DNA from: Erigeron canadensis
Taxonomy: Eukaryota; Streptophyta; Magnoliopsida; Asterales; Asteraceae
DNA length: 64,000 nucleotides
NCBI RefSeq assembly: GCF_010389155.1
Contig: NC_057762.1
Location: forward strand, 4,513,513 to 4,577,512
Reading direction: 5' to 3'
Part shown: piece by piece, positions 44,979-56,563 of the stretch
Layout: each line of letters opens with the position of its first letter
Position numbering within the stretch: position 1 is the first letter of the stretch
The notes under the pieces: model-generated
What the model saw: the letters and a program-made list of their open reading frames with translations, nothing else
Database searches by the model: none
Told to the model about the DNA's origin: nothing
Translations under genes and position numbers: made by a program

Positions 44979-45419
44979 TAATTAACCCGGGTTCAATCCG
45001 GGCATATTAAATTTTTTTTTTATAAAAACGTATCTCTGTCACTGACATTGCGACAGTCCAACGGTAATTATAACCTCTAAATAGTATACCTTATCATTAG
45101 CTTATTAACGCGCATGATATGCAGATAATTTAAAAATCTATTAGGACAAAAGCATTTAGATTATGCAACTTAAAATACCATATATGATATATTAGAGTTT
45201 TTAAAAGGAAAAAAAAACATTTAAAAAAAAATAACATCAGAAAATAAGAAAAAAATGAAAATGCAAAATATTGTAAAAAGAAAAGTATTTATGACATCAT
45301 AAATAATTTAAATAAAAAAACTAAATTTTAAGAAAAAGTTTAAAGGTAACAAATAAGTTATTTTTGTAAAAAGATGATGTCACAACAATATTGTTTTATT
45401 TAATATAAAGATTAGTAGA
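44974..45419 (-). mobile_element. Non-autonomous Helitron (family c), 446 bp
   Basis: Minus strand: A|TCTACTAATCTTTATATT at 45419 and hairpin CCCGGATTGAACCCGGG followed by ttaattatCTAG|T at 44974. It is the same family as 30601-31079 and abuts the 5' end of the family-b copy. Confidence 0.72.
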
Positions 45420-45819
45420 TATTTATTCATCAGAAGATCGAATACCCTATTAACTAATGGATTAATAGCTTAGTGAGTCAGTGGTATGGATTTTTTTTTG
45501 TGAGGGCTTGAATCTGGAAAGGCCCAAATTTAAGTCTAAGATTCAAAATTTTTCCTTAATATATTATCGTGCTTTTGGAAAAATTATTATGAGAATTTTG
45601 CTCTTATTAGGCTGGATACAATAGAAAAGTCGATGGGTCGCCGTTGACCCATCAACGTTGACACTATTGTTAGAGAGTCGTCCGGGGGCTTTGATGGATC
45701 AAAGTGGCTTGATGAGAGGGAGAGGAGTGAAAGTGGGGCCAACCTTTTCCTTTCCCTCTTTATTTATTTGCTTTTCATCAATAATGTATATATATATAGG
45801 ATATATATATATATAATAT

Positions 45820-46215
45820 GGGTGAGATATTTTGAGACCACCTCTTATTTTAGGACTAACTAGGATCATTGATTTTTGTACACCATCATCATCTACTACG
45901 ATATACAAGACTTTTTTGTGACTTTCCGGAGACGGGCCCACCAGAAAATCATGTGTAAGTTAACTTACACATGTGTAAGTTACTTACACATGTGTAAGTT
46001 ACTTACACATGTGTAAGTTACTTACACATGTGTAACTTACACATCTGTAAATTAACTTACACATGATTTTTCTGTGGGCCCGTCGCTGGAAAGTCTTAGT
46101 GTTTTTACAAAAAAGTCTTGTATATCGTAGTAGATGATGATTGTGGTGTGTAAGTTACGAAAATCAATGGTTCTTTTTTGGACTTTTTTTAGTTGGTCTC
46201 AAATTATCTTTCCCC
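45820..46215. mobile_element. Palindromic Mutator-like MITE with repeat core
   Basis: Arms of about 130 bp are inverted copies: the left has tttgagaccacc, catcatctactacgatatac and gggcccacc, and the right has their mirrors. Ends are GGGTGAGATA and GGGGAAAGATA next to TA-rich flanks. The centre (about 45955-46065) is a tandem run of the 19-bp unit CATGTGTAAGTTACTTACA, itself palindromic. Confidence 0.7.
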
Positions 46216-46240
46216 ATATATATATATATGTATATGTATA

Positions 46241-47572
46241 GGGTGAGGATCCTGGAAGAAGGTGACTTAAGGAGAGAAGGGAGAGAAGGTCCTATTAGCT
46301 AATCAGAACGCGACATGTGGCAAAATTTAAAAAAAAAGCGCGGTGGCAATTTTGTAAATAAATGAAAGCTTTATGAAGCTTGGTCAGCTTGGGATCTCAG
46401 TGGGTTGGGTCAGCATGGGTTGGGTCTGCTTGAGTTGGATCAGTTTTGTTTGGTTCAGTTTGATCAGTCAGCTTGGGTGTGGGTCAATTTGTCTGGGTCA
46501 GCTTGGGGTCATGTCAGGTTTAGGTCAGCTTGGGTCAGCTTGGGGTTGGGTCAGTTTGGGGTCTGGGTCATCTTTGGTCATGGTTGGGTAAGCTTGGGGC
46601 CTGGGTCGGGTCAGTTTGAGGTCTGGTCAATTTGGGTCAGCTTGACACAATTTACACATAATCTATACAAATGTAGATTATGGGTTTTGGGTCAGCTTGG
46701 GGTCAGGTCAGGTTAGCTCAGCTTGGGTCAGCTTGGGGTTGGGTAAGTTTGGGGTCTGGGTCAGGGTTGGGTCAGCTTGACACACAATCTACACAAATGT
46801 AGATTGTGGGTTTTGGGTTAGCTTGGGTTCTGGGTTGGGTCAGCTTGGGTTCTGGGTTGGATCAGCTTGGGTCAGGTTGGGTTAGCTTGGGGTCTGGTCA
46901 GCTTGGGGTTGGGTTAGCTTAACACAAATGTAGATTAATCTACACAAATGTAGATTATGGGTTTTGGGTCAGCTTAGGTTCTGGGTTGGGTCAGCTTGGG
47001 GTTGGGTTAGCTTAACACAATTTACACATAATCTACACAAATGTAGATTATGGGTTTTGAGCTAGCTTGGGTCACGTTGGGTCAGCTTCGGGTCTTTGTC
47101 AGGTTGCATCAGCTTGGGTTCTGGGTCAGGTTGGATCAGGTTGGGGTTTGGTCCGGTTGGGTCAGGTTGGGGTTGGGTTAGCTTGACACAATTTACACAT
47201 AATCCACACAAATGTAGATTATGGGTTTTGGGTCACGTTGGCTCAACTTCGGGTCTGTGTCAGGTTGAATCAGCTTGGGTTCTGGGTCAGGTTGGGTCAG
47301 GTTGGGGTTTGGTTGGGTCAGCTTAGGATTGGGTTGGGTTAGCTTGGGGTTGACCAAGCTGACCAACCAAGCTGGCCCAGAACCTGGGCTGACCAAGCTG
47401 ACCACCCAAGCTGACCCATAACCCAAGCTGACCCATAACCCAGACTGACCAAAAGTTTGTTTTATTTACAAAAATGTCACCGCGCAATTTTTTTTAAAAA
47501 ACGACATGTCACGCTTTGATTGGTTAATATAACCTTCTCTTCTTAACACACCTTCTTATTTGATCTCTCTCC
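46241..47572. mobile_element. TIR element filled with a GGGTCAGCTTGGG minisatellite
   Basis: Inverted arms of about 130 bp (left gaagaaggtgacttaagg ... gcgcggtgg; right its mirror) are flanked by TA repeats. Between them, 46375-47350 is a degenerate minisatellite of GGGTCAGCTTGGG- and GGTTCTGGGTTGG-like words. These are interspersed at about 100-170 bp with a block cacaatttacacataatc + tacacaaatgtagatta that contains an internal palindrome. At 47353-47450 the words run in the opposite orientation (ccaagctgacc). Open frames in this region are repeat translations, not genes. Confidence 0.7.
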
Positions 47573-48020
47573 TATATATATATATATATATGTGAGTGTG
47601 TGTAGTAGTAGTATATGTGTGTGCGTGTGCAGGTGACAAAAAAGAAGAAAATACAATTTTTAGAAATTTACACTATTAGTTCCAATAGTATTTTATATAT
47701 GTTTTCATATATTTAAATAAATTTAAGTTTAGTCCCTTAAGAATTAATTTATTTATATTTTAGTTTTGAAGTTCTTAAAAGTTTTAAACTTAATTATTAT
47801 GTGAAATATAATATAATATTTTTCTTATTCATAAAAATATTTTATTTATTTTTGTATAATTATAGAATAAAATAAATAAAAGTTGAGGAAGATGTGAGAA
47901 AGAGGTGTGGAAGAAGTATTATTAGGAGTCAGTGTGGAAAATGTGAATGAGAAGAGTGAAAAAAACTAATGTGGCAGTGTGCAAGAAGTGTGAATGAAGT
48001 GCCTATTGTATAAGGCCTTA

Positions 48021-49939
48021 GGTATTAGGTGAATGAGCTATTGTGTGAATTTGGTCAAGAAAACATAGTCTAGACCTTTTATTGTGATATTCGATCTGTA
48101 CAAGTCAAAAAATCAAAAGGACTAATACTAGCGGAAAATGAAACAAATATAAAATCATAATAAGAAAATGTTATTATAAAGAGATTATCCTAAAAAGTTG
48201 CATGATTTGCTATGAATTGCCTTGTGCAATATGCTAAATCACGTACATACGAAAATGCTTTTTTAGTTGCATCTTTAAGTATTATAATTCACAAAGTCAT
48301 TGAATAACAAATTATAGTCAATAGCCTAAGCTGATATTAGTAAACCGACTAAGTTCATATTATGAGCAGAAAAAACTTGTGAAGTTAATTTCTCATATTG
48401 TTCCACCCATCTATATTCCAATGGCTGAGGTATTTATAGGTTAATACCCTGCTTCATTGGTGTTCAATTCTTTCATGTACTTGTCTTCTTATGGTTATAT
48501 AGAAAGGAATCTTTGATAGTTACATTCTCATACAAGTAGCCTCACTAAATTTGTCACACGTCTTCTTTGAGGCAATAGAAGTATGGACACACATAAATAA
48601 AAACAAAATGAACCATTAACCTGGAATACTATGATTGTATAACTCCACAAGTGTCATCCTTATCTTCTTGTTCAAGGTTTGGCTGCATGTTCCGGACACA
48701 GATTGAGACATTTGTCAGATATCAATTTGTCTAAGTGTTCTTGAGCGGACTACAATCCCAAGTTAGACTTTTACATCCAACGTACTTTATCTTCTATCTT
48801 CATATTGCCTTTGACTTGGATTGAATGATATATAAGCAAGATTAGAAATGTCTTAAACTGACTCAGAACAGATTATAAAATCTTAAAAGATTTTACTAAG
48901 TGTTTTCTATCGGGTCATCGCCAACATCTATTGAAATATCATTATCTCTATTAAGATGGTATGTTTTTAAAGCATTTTTTTTTATCTAATTTCTCAACTT
49001 CCGTTTCATTCCTATTCCCATTTTTAACCAATCCGGATATCCGTGACCCGACCCTTACTGTTCTAACAAATAAATAAAAAATGAAAGTGGCTCGTTTGAC
49101 CAACTTTGGGCCCGAGTAAACCCTCTCCAATTAAAGGAGAGGCAGTTATTTTCACAAATCATGTCAAAATTTAATCAAACACATACATATTCAAGGTTCT
49201 GAGGCGTAAAGCGGCTTGTCCCTATACGCCGGCGAATCCTGTTTCAACAACCTATTCTACATATCAGTTCTCCCGACACGGTCTAAGTGCTATCTCCAGT
49301 TTGATGCACAATCAATATCGTTATACATTCACACTTTGTTAATTAAAATAAAAAATTTATAAATTATTAGCTAGGTAATCTTAATTAATTACTCAAGGTC
49401 AAATGTAGTATCTCATGACAGATTAACATAATTGCAACTAACCGGGCTTGTATATATTTGGACTAGTTGTAACTAACCATCTTTTAGACTTTCCGTCAAA
49501 AGTGGCAAATAAATATTTAATCAACTTGAATCAGATTTAATATCAAAATAAACGACTTAACGATGGTCATCACCCTAGAGGCTAAGGATGTTAACAGATG
49601 ATCAATCTCTAATTAGCTAGCTATTAAATATGTCTAATCTATATTTATTTTTTTTCAACGTATCAAAAACTGATAAGACTTGGTAGCCACAAATTTTTTT
49701 TTTTGCCAATATTATACTAAATACCATTAATAAATACAATTTCAGACTTTGTATTTCAATAAGTTATCTTTCGTGACGTTTGAAAATCTTAAAATGATAC
49801 TCTCTTCATCCTAAAATACATACCCTCATTACATTTTTGTTGCTCATTACTTTTTGTTGTATCAATATAAGTTTCCAGTTTCATGTATTTATTTTTACTT
49901 TTATTCTTTTATAAAACAAACTACTCTTTTCGCTTTTTG
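48021..49939. other. Intergenic, no gene seen
   Basis: AT-rich. A short stretch near 49000-49110 resembles an old hAT-type end. No supported coding region. Confidence 0.4.
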
Positions 49940-50549
49940 GGCCTGTGCTTATAAGGGTGATCTTCTTGAAACTTCTTCCATGCCACATCAGCATCACATT
50001 ACACAGGACTCTACCCAGGACTCTCACTGTCTATAAGGACAACTTCTTCAGAACTTCTTCGTCATATCATTAATTCTTTTATATTTTTCAATTACTTAAA
50101 CATAAAATTAAATAACTATTTTTTTATATTAAAAACATATTTAGATTAATAAAATCTAAAAAACATAAATAAAAAATAATAATAAATTAATGTTAGGGAC
50201 TAAATTAATAACTTTTAAAACTCAAGAGTTATTTCATAAATATACTATACTTTAGGGGTTAAAATGAAAATCGCTTATTATATAGTAATGTATATATGTG
50301 TGTAAGTGAGTCTTCTTCCTCAGCTAAATGATACAGACATATATATATATATCAACCATATATATATATTTTACAGAGCAAAAAAAAAAAGAAAACATTC
50401 AAACGGCCACAAAGGACCCACACCCTCGCGTCTTCCATCTTCTTCGCCAAGAACAACTCAGAGGATGCAGCCAGGACAACAACAGCCACTAGGGCGTCCG
50501 CGTCTTGGCACCTTGGGACGCTCGCAAAGAATAGCTATAAGCACCGACC
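49940..50549. mobile_element. Possible Tourist-like element
   Basis: The left end GGCCTGTGCTTATAAG and right end (reverse-complemented GGTCGGTGCTTATAGC) are similar. TTA follows the right end but ttt precedes the left, so the duplication is imperfect. The GC-richer frame at 50390-50566 lies inside it and has no recognisable domain. Confidence 0.4.
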
Positions 50550-50935
50550 TTAACATTGTATCTTAAAAAACCCAAAATACCCTTAACTTTAACACATTCT
50601 CAACCCATACACTACATCTTCCAATCCTTAAAATATTTTCTCATTTTATCTATTCATACTATTACTATCATCTATTCACTAATTTAAATATTTTCACCCA
50701 ATATACATATAATAATGTTAATGAAATTATTTACATCATACATCCCTTAACCCTCAAAATAACTACACTATCTCTTTTACATTAATTACTTTTACATTAA
50801 TAATCACACCGTTATCTTTACCACTCCCGTTACCATTAAACTATATGGCTTTTTCAATAACTTTGGGCCTCCTAATATAATATGGGCCAATAAGTAGTAA
50901 CCAAGAGAAAGCCCAAATCAATCCAAACGACATTG
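50550..50935. promoter_or_regulatory. Upstream region of the PPR gene
   Basis: Contains a degraded Helitron family-a fragment (about 50700-50840: ttacattaattacttttac, caccgttatctttaccac). The gene's promoter must lie in or near this, but I see no clear TATA box. Confidence 0.4.
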
Positions 50936-52582
50936 ATGATTAGGAGACAAACAAACGATAAAAACCCCAATTTCCATCAACGGTCGTCTTTATGGAGGGA
51001 AATCACTACTTTTAGAAAACTGAGGCAAATCCATGCTTCAATGATCATTAATGGATTCAATTCAAACAAATTAAATCTTCGAGAACTTATATACGTTTCG
51101 GCGTTAGTTATACCTTCTGGAATTAGTTATGCACACCAACTGTTCGATCATATCACTCAACCAGACTTATTTATGTGGAACACTATGCTTAGAGGCTCTG
51201 CTCAAAGCCCGAACCCTGGAAAGACTGTTTCTTTGTTTAACCAGATGGAAAAACGAGATGTTAGGCCGGATCGTTATTCTTTTCCGTTTGTGCTTAAGGC
51301 GTGTACTAAGCTTTCTTGGGTTAATATTGGTTATGGTGTTCATGGAAAGATTATGAAATATGGGTTTGAAGATAATACGTTTGCGAAGAATACCCTTATT
51401 TATTTTCATGCTAATGTTGGGGATATAGATATCGCGAGTGCTTTATTTGATTCTTCAGCGAAAACCCAAGTTGTTGCTTGGTCTGCTTTGACGGCTGGGT
51501 ATGCAAGGAGAGGGAATTTGGTTATGGCGAGGAAGGTTTTTGATGAGATGCCGGAGAAAGATTTGATTTCTTGGAATGTAATGATTACGGGTTATGCAAA
51601 GAGAGGGGAAATGGATAGTGCCAGAGTTTTGTTTGATGAGGTACCAAAAAGAGATATTGTAACGTGGAATGCAATGATAGCGGGATATGTAAATTGTAAG
51701 TTACATAAAGAAGCGTTGGATATATTTGAAGAAATGACGAGTTTGGGAGAACAACCTGATGAGGTAACAATGTTGAGTCTTGTAACAGCATGCACAGACT
51801 CTGGGGATTTAGATATTGGTGAGAAGATTCATCGTTCTGTTCTTGATTTAGGTGGCGGAGAATTGAGCATTTTACTTGGCAATGCGCTAATAGATATGTA
51901 TGCAAAGTGTGGGAATATAGATAAAGCACTCAAGATTTTTCGTAGTATGAAAGAAAAAGTGGTGACAACTTGGAACTCTATAATTGGAGGTTTAGCCTTT
52001 CATGGTCACTCTGAGGAAGCCATAGATATTTTCAAAGAAATGTGTCAACTGAAAATAAAACCAAACGACGTAAGTTTTGTTGGGGTGTTGGTGGCTTGCA
52101 GTCATGCAGGCAAGGTTCAAGACGGTCGGGAGTATTTTCGTCTCATGAGAGACAAGTATAAAATTGAGCCAAACATAAGGCATTATGGGTGCATGGTTGA
52201 TCTTCTTGGACGTGCAGGACTTTTAAACGAAGCATTTGAATTTGTAGACAAAATGAAGATGAAGCCAAATGCAATCATATGGAGGACTTTACTTGGATCA
52301 TGTAGAGTTCATAATAATGTTGAGTTAGGTAGGCATGCTAACGAGCAATTACTCAAATTAAAATGGGGTGAAAGTGGTGATTATGTATTGCTTTCGAATA
52401 TATATGCTTCACAAGGCGAGTGGGACGGTGCCGAAAGGTTGAGGAAGGTTATGGATGATAAAGGAGTGAGGAAAGAGGCTGCAAGTAGTTTAGTTGATGC
52501 AGATGAACAGACTCTCATGCAATTTCTGTTTGATTCTAAACCTAAAACAACCGTTGGCAAGAAGCATAGTTTGATTCGCTAA
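50936..52582 (+). CDS. PPR protein, PLS class with E domain (At5g15300-like)
   Basis: A 548-residue intronless protein. I chose the ATG at 50936 (MIRRQTNDKN); no upstream in-frame ATG extends it. A LRQIHASMIINGF start segment is followed by about ten P/L/S-type repeats, seen as WNTMLRGSAQ (about residue 80), WNVMITGYAKRG (about 215), WNAMIAGYVN (about 245), NALIDMYAKCG (about 317), TWNSIIGGLAFHG (about 345) and HYGCMVDLLGRAG (about 418). Then comes the E region, IIWRTLLGSCRVHNNVELG (about 448) and SGDYVLLSNIYAS (about 479). No DYW deaminase domain follows, so any RNA editing role would need a DYW partner. From memory, the order and wording closely match Arabidopsis At5g15300 (PCMP-E40). The family binds specific organellar transcripts; whether the target is mitochondrial or plastid cannot be told here. 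It is the only large intact gene in the window. Confidence 0.92.
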   Translation: MIRRQTNDKNPNFHQRSSLWREITTFRKLRQIHASMIINGFNSNKLNLRELIYVSALVIPSGISYAHQLFDHITQPDLFMWNTMLRGSAQSPNPGKTVSLFNQMEKRDVRPDRYSFPFVLKACTKLSWVNIGYGVHGKIMKYGFEDNTFAKNTLIYFHANVGDIDIASALFDSSAKTQVVAWSALTAGYARRGNLVMARKVFDEMPEKDLISWNVMITGYAKRGEMDSARVLFDEVPKRDIVTWNAMIAGYVNCKLHKEALDIFEEMTSLGEQPDEVTMLSLVTACTDSGDLDIGEKIHRSVLDLGGGELSILLGNALIDMYAKCGNIDKALKIFRSMKEKVVTTWNSIIGGLAFHGHSEEAIDIFKEMCQLKIKPNDVSFVGVLVACSHAGKVQDGREYFRLMRDKYKIEPNIRHYGCMVDLLGRAGLLNEAFEFVDKMKMKPNAIIWRTLLGSCRVHNNVELGRHANEQLLKLKWGESGDYVLLSNIYASQGEWDGAERLRKVMDDKGVRKEAASSLVDADEQTLMQFLFDSKPKTTVGKKHSLIR

Positions 52583-53700
52583 GCCAAAGAGGTAACAGAA
52601 TCCTCCATGTTAATTACATAATTATACTTGCACTATAGATTATAGAACATTTGAAGTAGAAGTGGCACTAATAAATTGGTCAATCTTAGGTAGTAAAATC
52701 TTAAAAAATCCATTTTAAATACATAAAATCTCCTAATCCATTTTCTATTTAAAAAATATGCATATTATTGTTGTAGTTAGTTTGTTTTTGTAATCTTAAT
52801 CAGTGAGAAAAATGTCAAAAATGGACCCAGAATTTTTTTAAGGTAAAACTGAACTGGCCTGCCCATTACTGCCACTAATAAATATGACCCGTTTTTCAAA
52901 CCCTTTTTGACCGCTGACCCAACCCTCCTGTCTTGCCAAATCTAATATTGACAAATGTGTATTAGATCAAAATTGTAAACGATTGGCGTAATTTCAATGT
53001 ATAGTAGTTTTGTAACACATATATGGTAAACGATTTTAATGGCTCCTTTTCAAGTTTTGTGGGAGTTGAAGTAAATAACAGTTAACTTTCAAAAAAAAAA
53101 AATAAGATCAAAGTTATCTATATTTCACATTCTAGGGGAATTTGCTCTTTTGTGTTACTAATGATGTATGATCTATCACATTTAATACTCTACACCTGCA
53201 AAGCAGTAAAAGAAAAAACTTGGTAGCCAGAACGATTCAATTGACATTCCAGACCATCTGTAGAAATGCTAACAAAAATAACATCATTGTACATAATAAG
53301 AAACTTCTGACAAAGAAAATCATGTTTAACAAGTTATTCATATCTGCTTACATAACTTAACAAAATAGTCTGTATTTTTCAAATGAGCAGAAAACCGTTT
53401 TAGTCAAAATAACTCAATTGGCTCACTGACAATCAAAAAAACATTAATTTTATTCACATTTGCATAATTTATCAGAACATCTTTTTTTTTTTTGTAAATT
53501 GAGATGTTTACTAGTATATTTTTGTAGAATATTACTGGTATTTGATTTAAAATGACAGATTAGATACATAAGTCATGAAAATTAATCAGTACTAATTGTA
53601 TTATAGTTTTGGCCATTGGAAAAGTTGGAGGGGCATAGTGCACATCACAACCCTTAATAAGTTGAAACTTCTACTTAGCTTCCAAGAGTTGACTTTCTTG
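52583..53700. other. Intergenic between the two likely genes
   Basis: AT-rich. Around 52860-52940 the sequence resembles an old hAT-type terminus (ccactaataaatatgacccg, cttgccaaatct). No gene seen. Confidence 0.4.
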
Positions 53701-53703
53701 GTT

Positions 53704-53710
53704 TATATAT
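53704..53710 (+). promoter_or_regulatory. Probable TATA box of the 54-residue gene
   Basis: TATATAT about 110 bp upstream of the ATG, in a position that fits a short leader. Confidence 0.5.
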
Positions 53711-53817
53711 GAATGCACCTCTCATTATTGACTCATTCCTAATCTTCCAAACAACCTAGCAGAAACTTGAGTTGACTTTCATTTTAGACAGTTAATTCAG
53801 AAATAAGTAACAAGAAG

Positions 53818-53982
53818 ATGATGAATGAAAAGATGAAAGCTTTGATGATTGGTGTTGTAGGTGCAGGGATGACACTTTCTGCATATTCTCAGACATACAT
53901 GTCTCCGACTCAGTGTATCGGCACAGGCCTTGTTGTCCTAATTGTCGGACTTCTGGTCGGTGAAGGTTTTCTCCCTATTTAA
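53818..53982 (+). CDS. Small two-helix membrane protein, 54 residues
   Basis: Starts MMNEKMKALMIGVVGAGM and ends GLLVGEGFLPI at a TAA (53980-53982). Two hydrophobic segments, about residues 8-24 and 35-49, are separated by a short polar loop SQTYMSPTQC, so it is probably a two-pass or hairpin membrane protein. A TATA box lies upstream, the codon use is balanced and the neighbourhood is free of transposon ends, all of which favour a real gene. I do not recognise a function. It may belong to the small uncharacterised plant membrane proteins. It is too short for coding statistics to be decisive. Confidence 0.6.
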   Translation: MMNEKMKALMIGVVGAGMTLSAYSQTYMSPTQCIGTGLVVLIVGLLVGEGFLPI

Positions 53983-56563
53983 TCTCCCATTTTTTTGTGG
54001 GTCTCCTGAGACACGGGTTAGATCCCGTGTATCTAGTATCAGATACACATGGATGGACCCACATCCCCTTGTCGAGGATCTGGAATCTAAATCCTTTTTT
54101 GGTTTACCTTTTTTTTCTTTCTATTTCATGAAGTTGCGACTTTAACGTTGAATCAAAAACACTATAGTCATAAGATAGCCGGTGATAATACTATGTGTGT
54201 GACCTGATGTATAATTATTTTGGAAATCAAGTTCTTACTTTCTTATCAATATCGAGTTTGTTTAAGATGGTAATTGTGTTCATATTTAAGTTACGAGCTC
54301 TTATTATGGAATCTCTGACAGAAGAAATATGCATTTATTTTGAGCTTACTATAGGCGTTCGTCTTAAATTCATTTCTATTGTTAAAACTTAAAAGTCAAA
54401 TGAACACCAAAAATGGATGATATTTGTGATAGTGGGTTACTGATTATGTGTGAATTTGTGAATCAAGAACTAAGTGTTAAATAACAAAAGTCAACAAACC
54501 ATAGAAGCTGAAGAACTTGATAATCATATAAAGTTTACCAATCAAAAACATGGATGAAAATGTTTTGACGAATTGATCACAATCCAACCAGACTAAAACC
54601 ATCCCGAGCTTCTTTACTAATTCCGTTTCTTTTGATGTGAGATGTCATATCGTGTCGTGTTTCAAGATTTCCATTGTGGCTTTTTCCACACAATAAAGGA
54701 ATACAAAAGTTATGCAATCACCACGTCCTTGCAAGATTCTCATATTTGATTCTCCATAGGTAAACAAAACATCCTGAGGTTACCACATACAGTTTAGTCT
54801 TAAAACTTGCCTTCCCTGATTAACCCGAACATAAGAAAACTTCTCCTGTTTTACTAAATGGTATAACATGGCTAGAAAACTGATATACGCTTTGGATAAT
54901 ACATGTGTTTGTCAAAGAGAATTATAGAATATGTAGTTCTGTGTACATAACTGCATACAAATCATTTTAAAACATTTTGAAATATAAGAACCGTTCGCGT
55001 AAATAATGAGTATATGTCAGAGTAATTAACCCAGTATATAGTATAATTTCCATGAACACAAAAGCTTTAGAAGTTATTAACTTATATTATTTAACGTACA
55101 GGACCAAATAAAAGCTATTGTTTTGTAAATGAAATTCAGGTAACATTTTTTACTAGTATTTTACAAACACATGCTGTTCTGTCAGTATTTTTGGTATTGT
55201 TCGTTGTTATTGTTTGTATATGTCAATGTATGTATGATAAGGAAAATAAAAATGAGATATAGTCTTCATGATGTTATCTATCACAAAGTAGAACCCTAGA
55301 TAACTCCAACTTGACAATGTCTTTATCTTGTGCATCACAAGTATCATCAGAAACCTAGCATGAGAAAAGGAGGTAGTCGTTTAGCCGAAAAAAGACTTGC
55401 CAATGAACCTACCTAGAGCTACCAATGACACAAATATATTTATAGGTCACCGGCAAGTCATCCTTGGCTATACAACATAAACCTCATTCCCACATGCAAG
55501 ATTTTTGATGAAAGGTTTTAGCATCCTTCTTAACTAGACCATTGTCCACCCCATAAAACAAATTAAGAATTGTGGTATCATTCATCTTAATTAGTTGAAA
55601 AAACAAAGAGACTTTAGTTAGAAGAAATGTACTACTAAATTTGAGCTTTGTAAAAATGAAAGGTTAATGATAAAAGGCACAAAGATCATTTGTTTAAAGA
55701 TTGAAAGAAAGAGGGAAGTTGCCAAAAGGAGAAAGAAACAAAGATTCTATGTTGAAAACAAGTGGGTTACCATTCTCATGAAAGCAAGAAGAAACACAAG
55801 TGACTGGACCAATGGGAGTGGGACTGTGTTTAGTTAAGTGGGAGGTCATTTTTATAAAGGGAAAGATTACTGATTTGTAGGAATGTCATAGATTTGGGTA
55901 AAATCTGTAGGGTAACATACAAACTCAGTTGTGTAATACCCATTTGTACTATTGTAGATGGTGTGCATTAATATAAAGATTTTCATGAAAAGGATCATAA
56001 CCTTGTGGGTAAAACCTCATCCTGCAACCAGCTGAGCTGGTTTCATTGGTTAAATAGAAATCATTTAGCTGCTTTCATTGATTATATAGAAATCATTTAA
56101 CAACCTGAGCTGGTACTATATAGAAATGTCATATATGTCGTGTAGTATTATATACGTTCATCAATAAAGAGTGTCTTAATTAAATTCTTAACTAGTGATA
56201 CGTACAAGGTCATTGAGAAAAGAGGGGCACTGGGGGCAGAAGAACCTAGTTGATTGGGGCTTGTGGGGGTTAAGTTGGGTCACATTGCCGAGACACGGTT
56301 AAGATACTCACATCTACCATGTAGTAGTTGTTCGAAACACGATGCCATTCCAAAAAGTATAACACTGCCAAGTATTTTTGGTCCATTTGGTATGAGTTGG
56401 TTTTCAGCGAGCAATTATGTATAAAAAAAAAAATTTATTCGATGTGATAGTTTAAGTGATGATTACGTGACACGTTATTATTGTACGTTTGGTTTTATTG
56501 ACCATCTTGTAAACGTGACTGCAAATCACTTTCTTTGCAAGACCCAATTTATTCTAATATCTG
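53983..56563. other. Intergenic, no gene seen
   Basis: AT-rich. Frames at 53942-54145 and 54195-54392 lie just downstream of the small gene and may be its 3' untranslated region. The rest has no coding region or repeat boundary I can support. Confidence 0.35.

Larger units (their letters stand above)
45610..48017. mobile_element. Tourist-like element split by two nested insertions
   Basis: The left end GGCTGGATACAATAG and right end (reverse-complemented GGCCTTATACAATAG) are inverted copies flanked by TTA (45607-45609 and 48018-48020). The middle contains a TA tract into which two further elements are inserted (45820-46215 and 46241-47572). Without them the host element would be about 660 bp. 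No transposase. Confidence 0.6.

Noticed and set aside
46373..47426. Open frames rich in Gly, Leu, Trp and Ser on both strands
   Set aside because: They are translations of the GGGTCAGCTTGGG minisatellite and have no domain character.
50306..50566. GC-richer 86-codon frame upstream of the PPR gene
   Set aside because: It starts in a TA repeat, contains low-complexity Gln/Pro/Arg sequence and falls inside a possible MITE.
51167..52183. Minus-strand and alternative plus-strand frames within the PPR gene
   Set aside because: They overlap the long conserved PPR frame and have no independent support.
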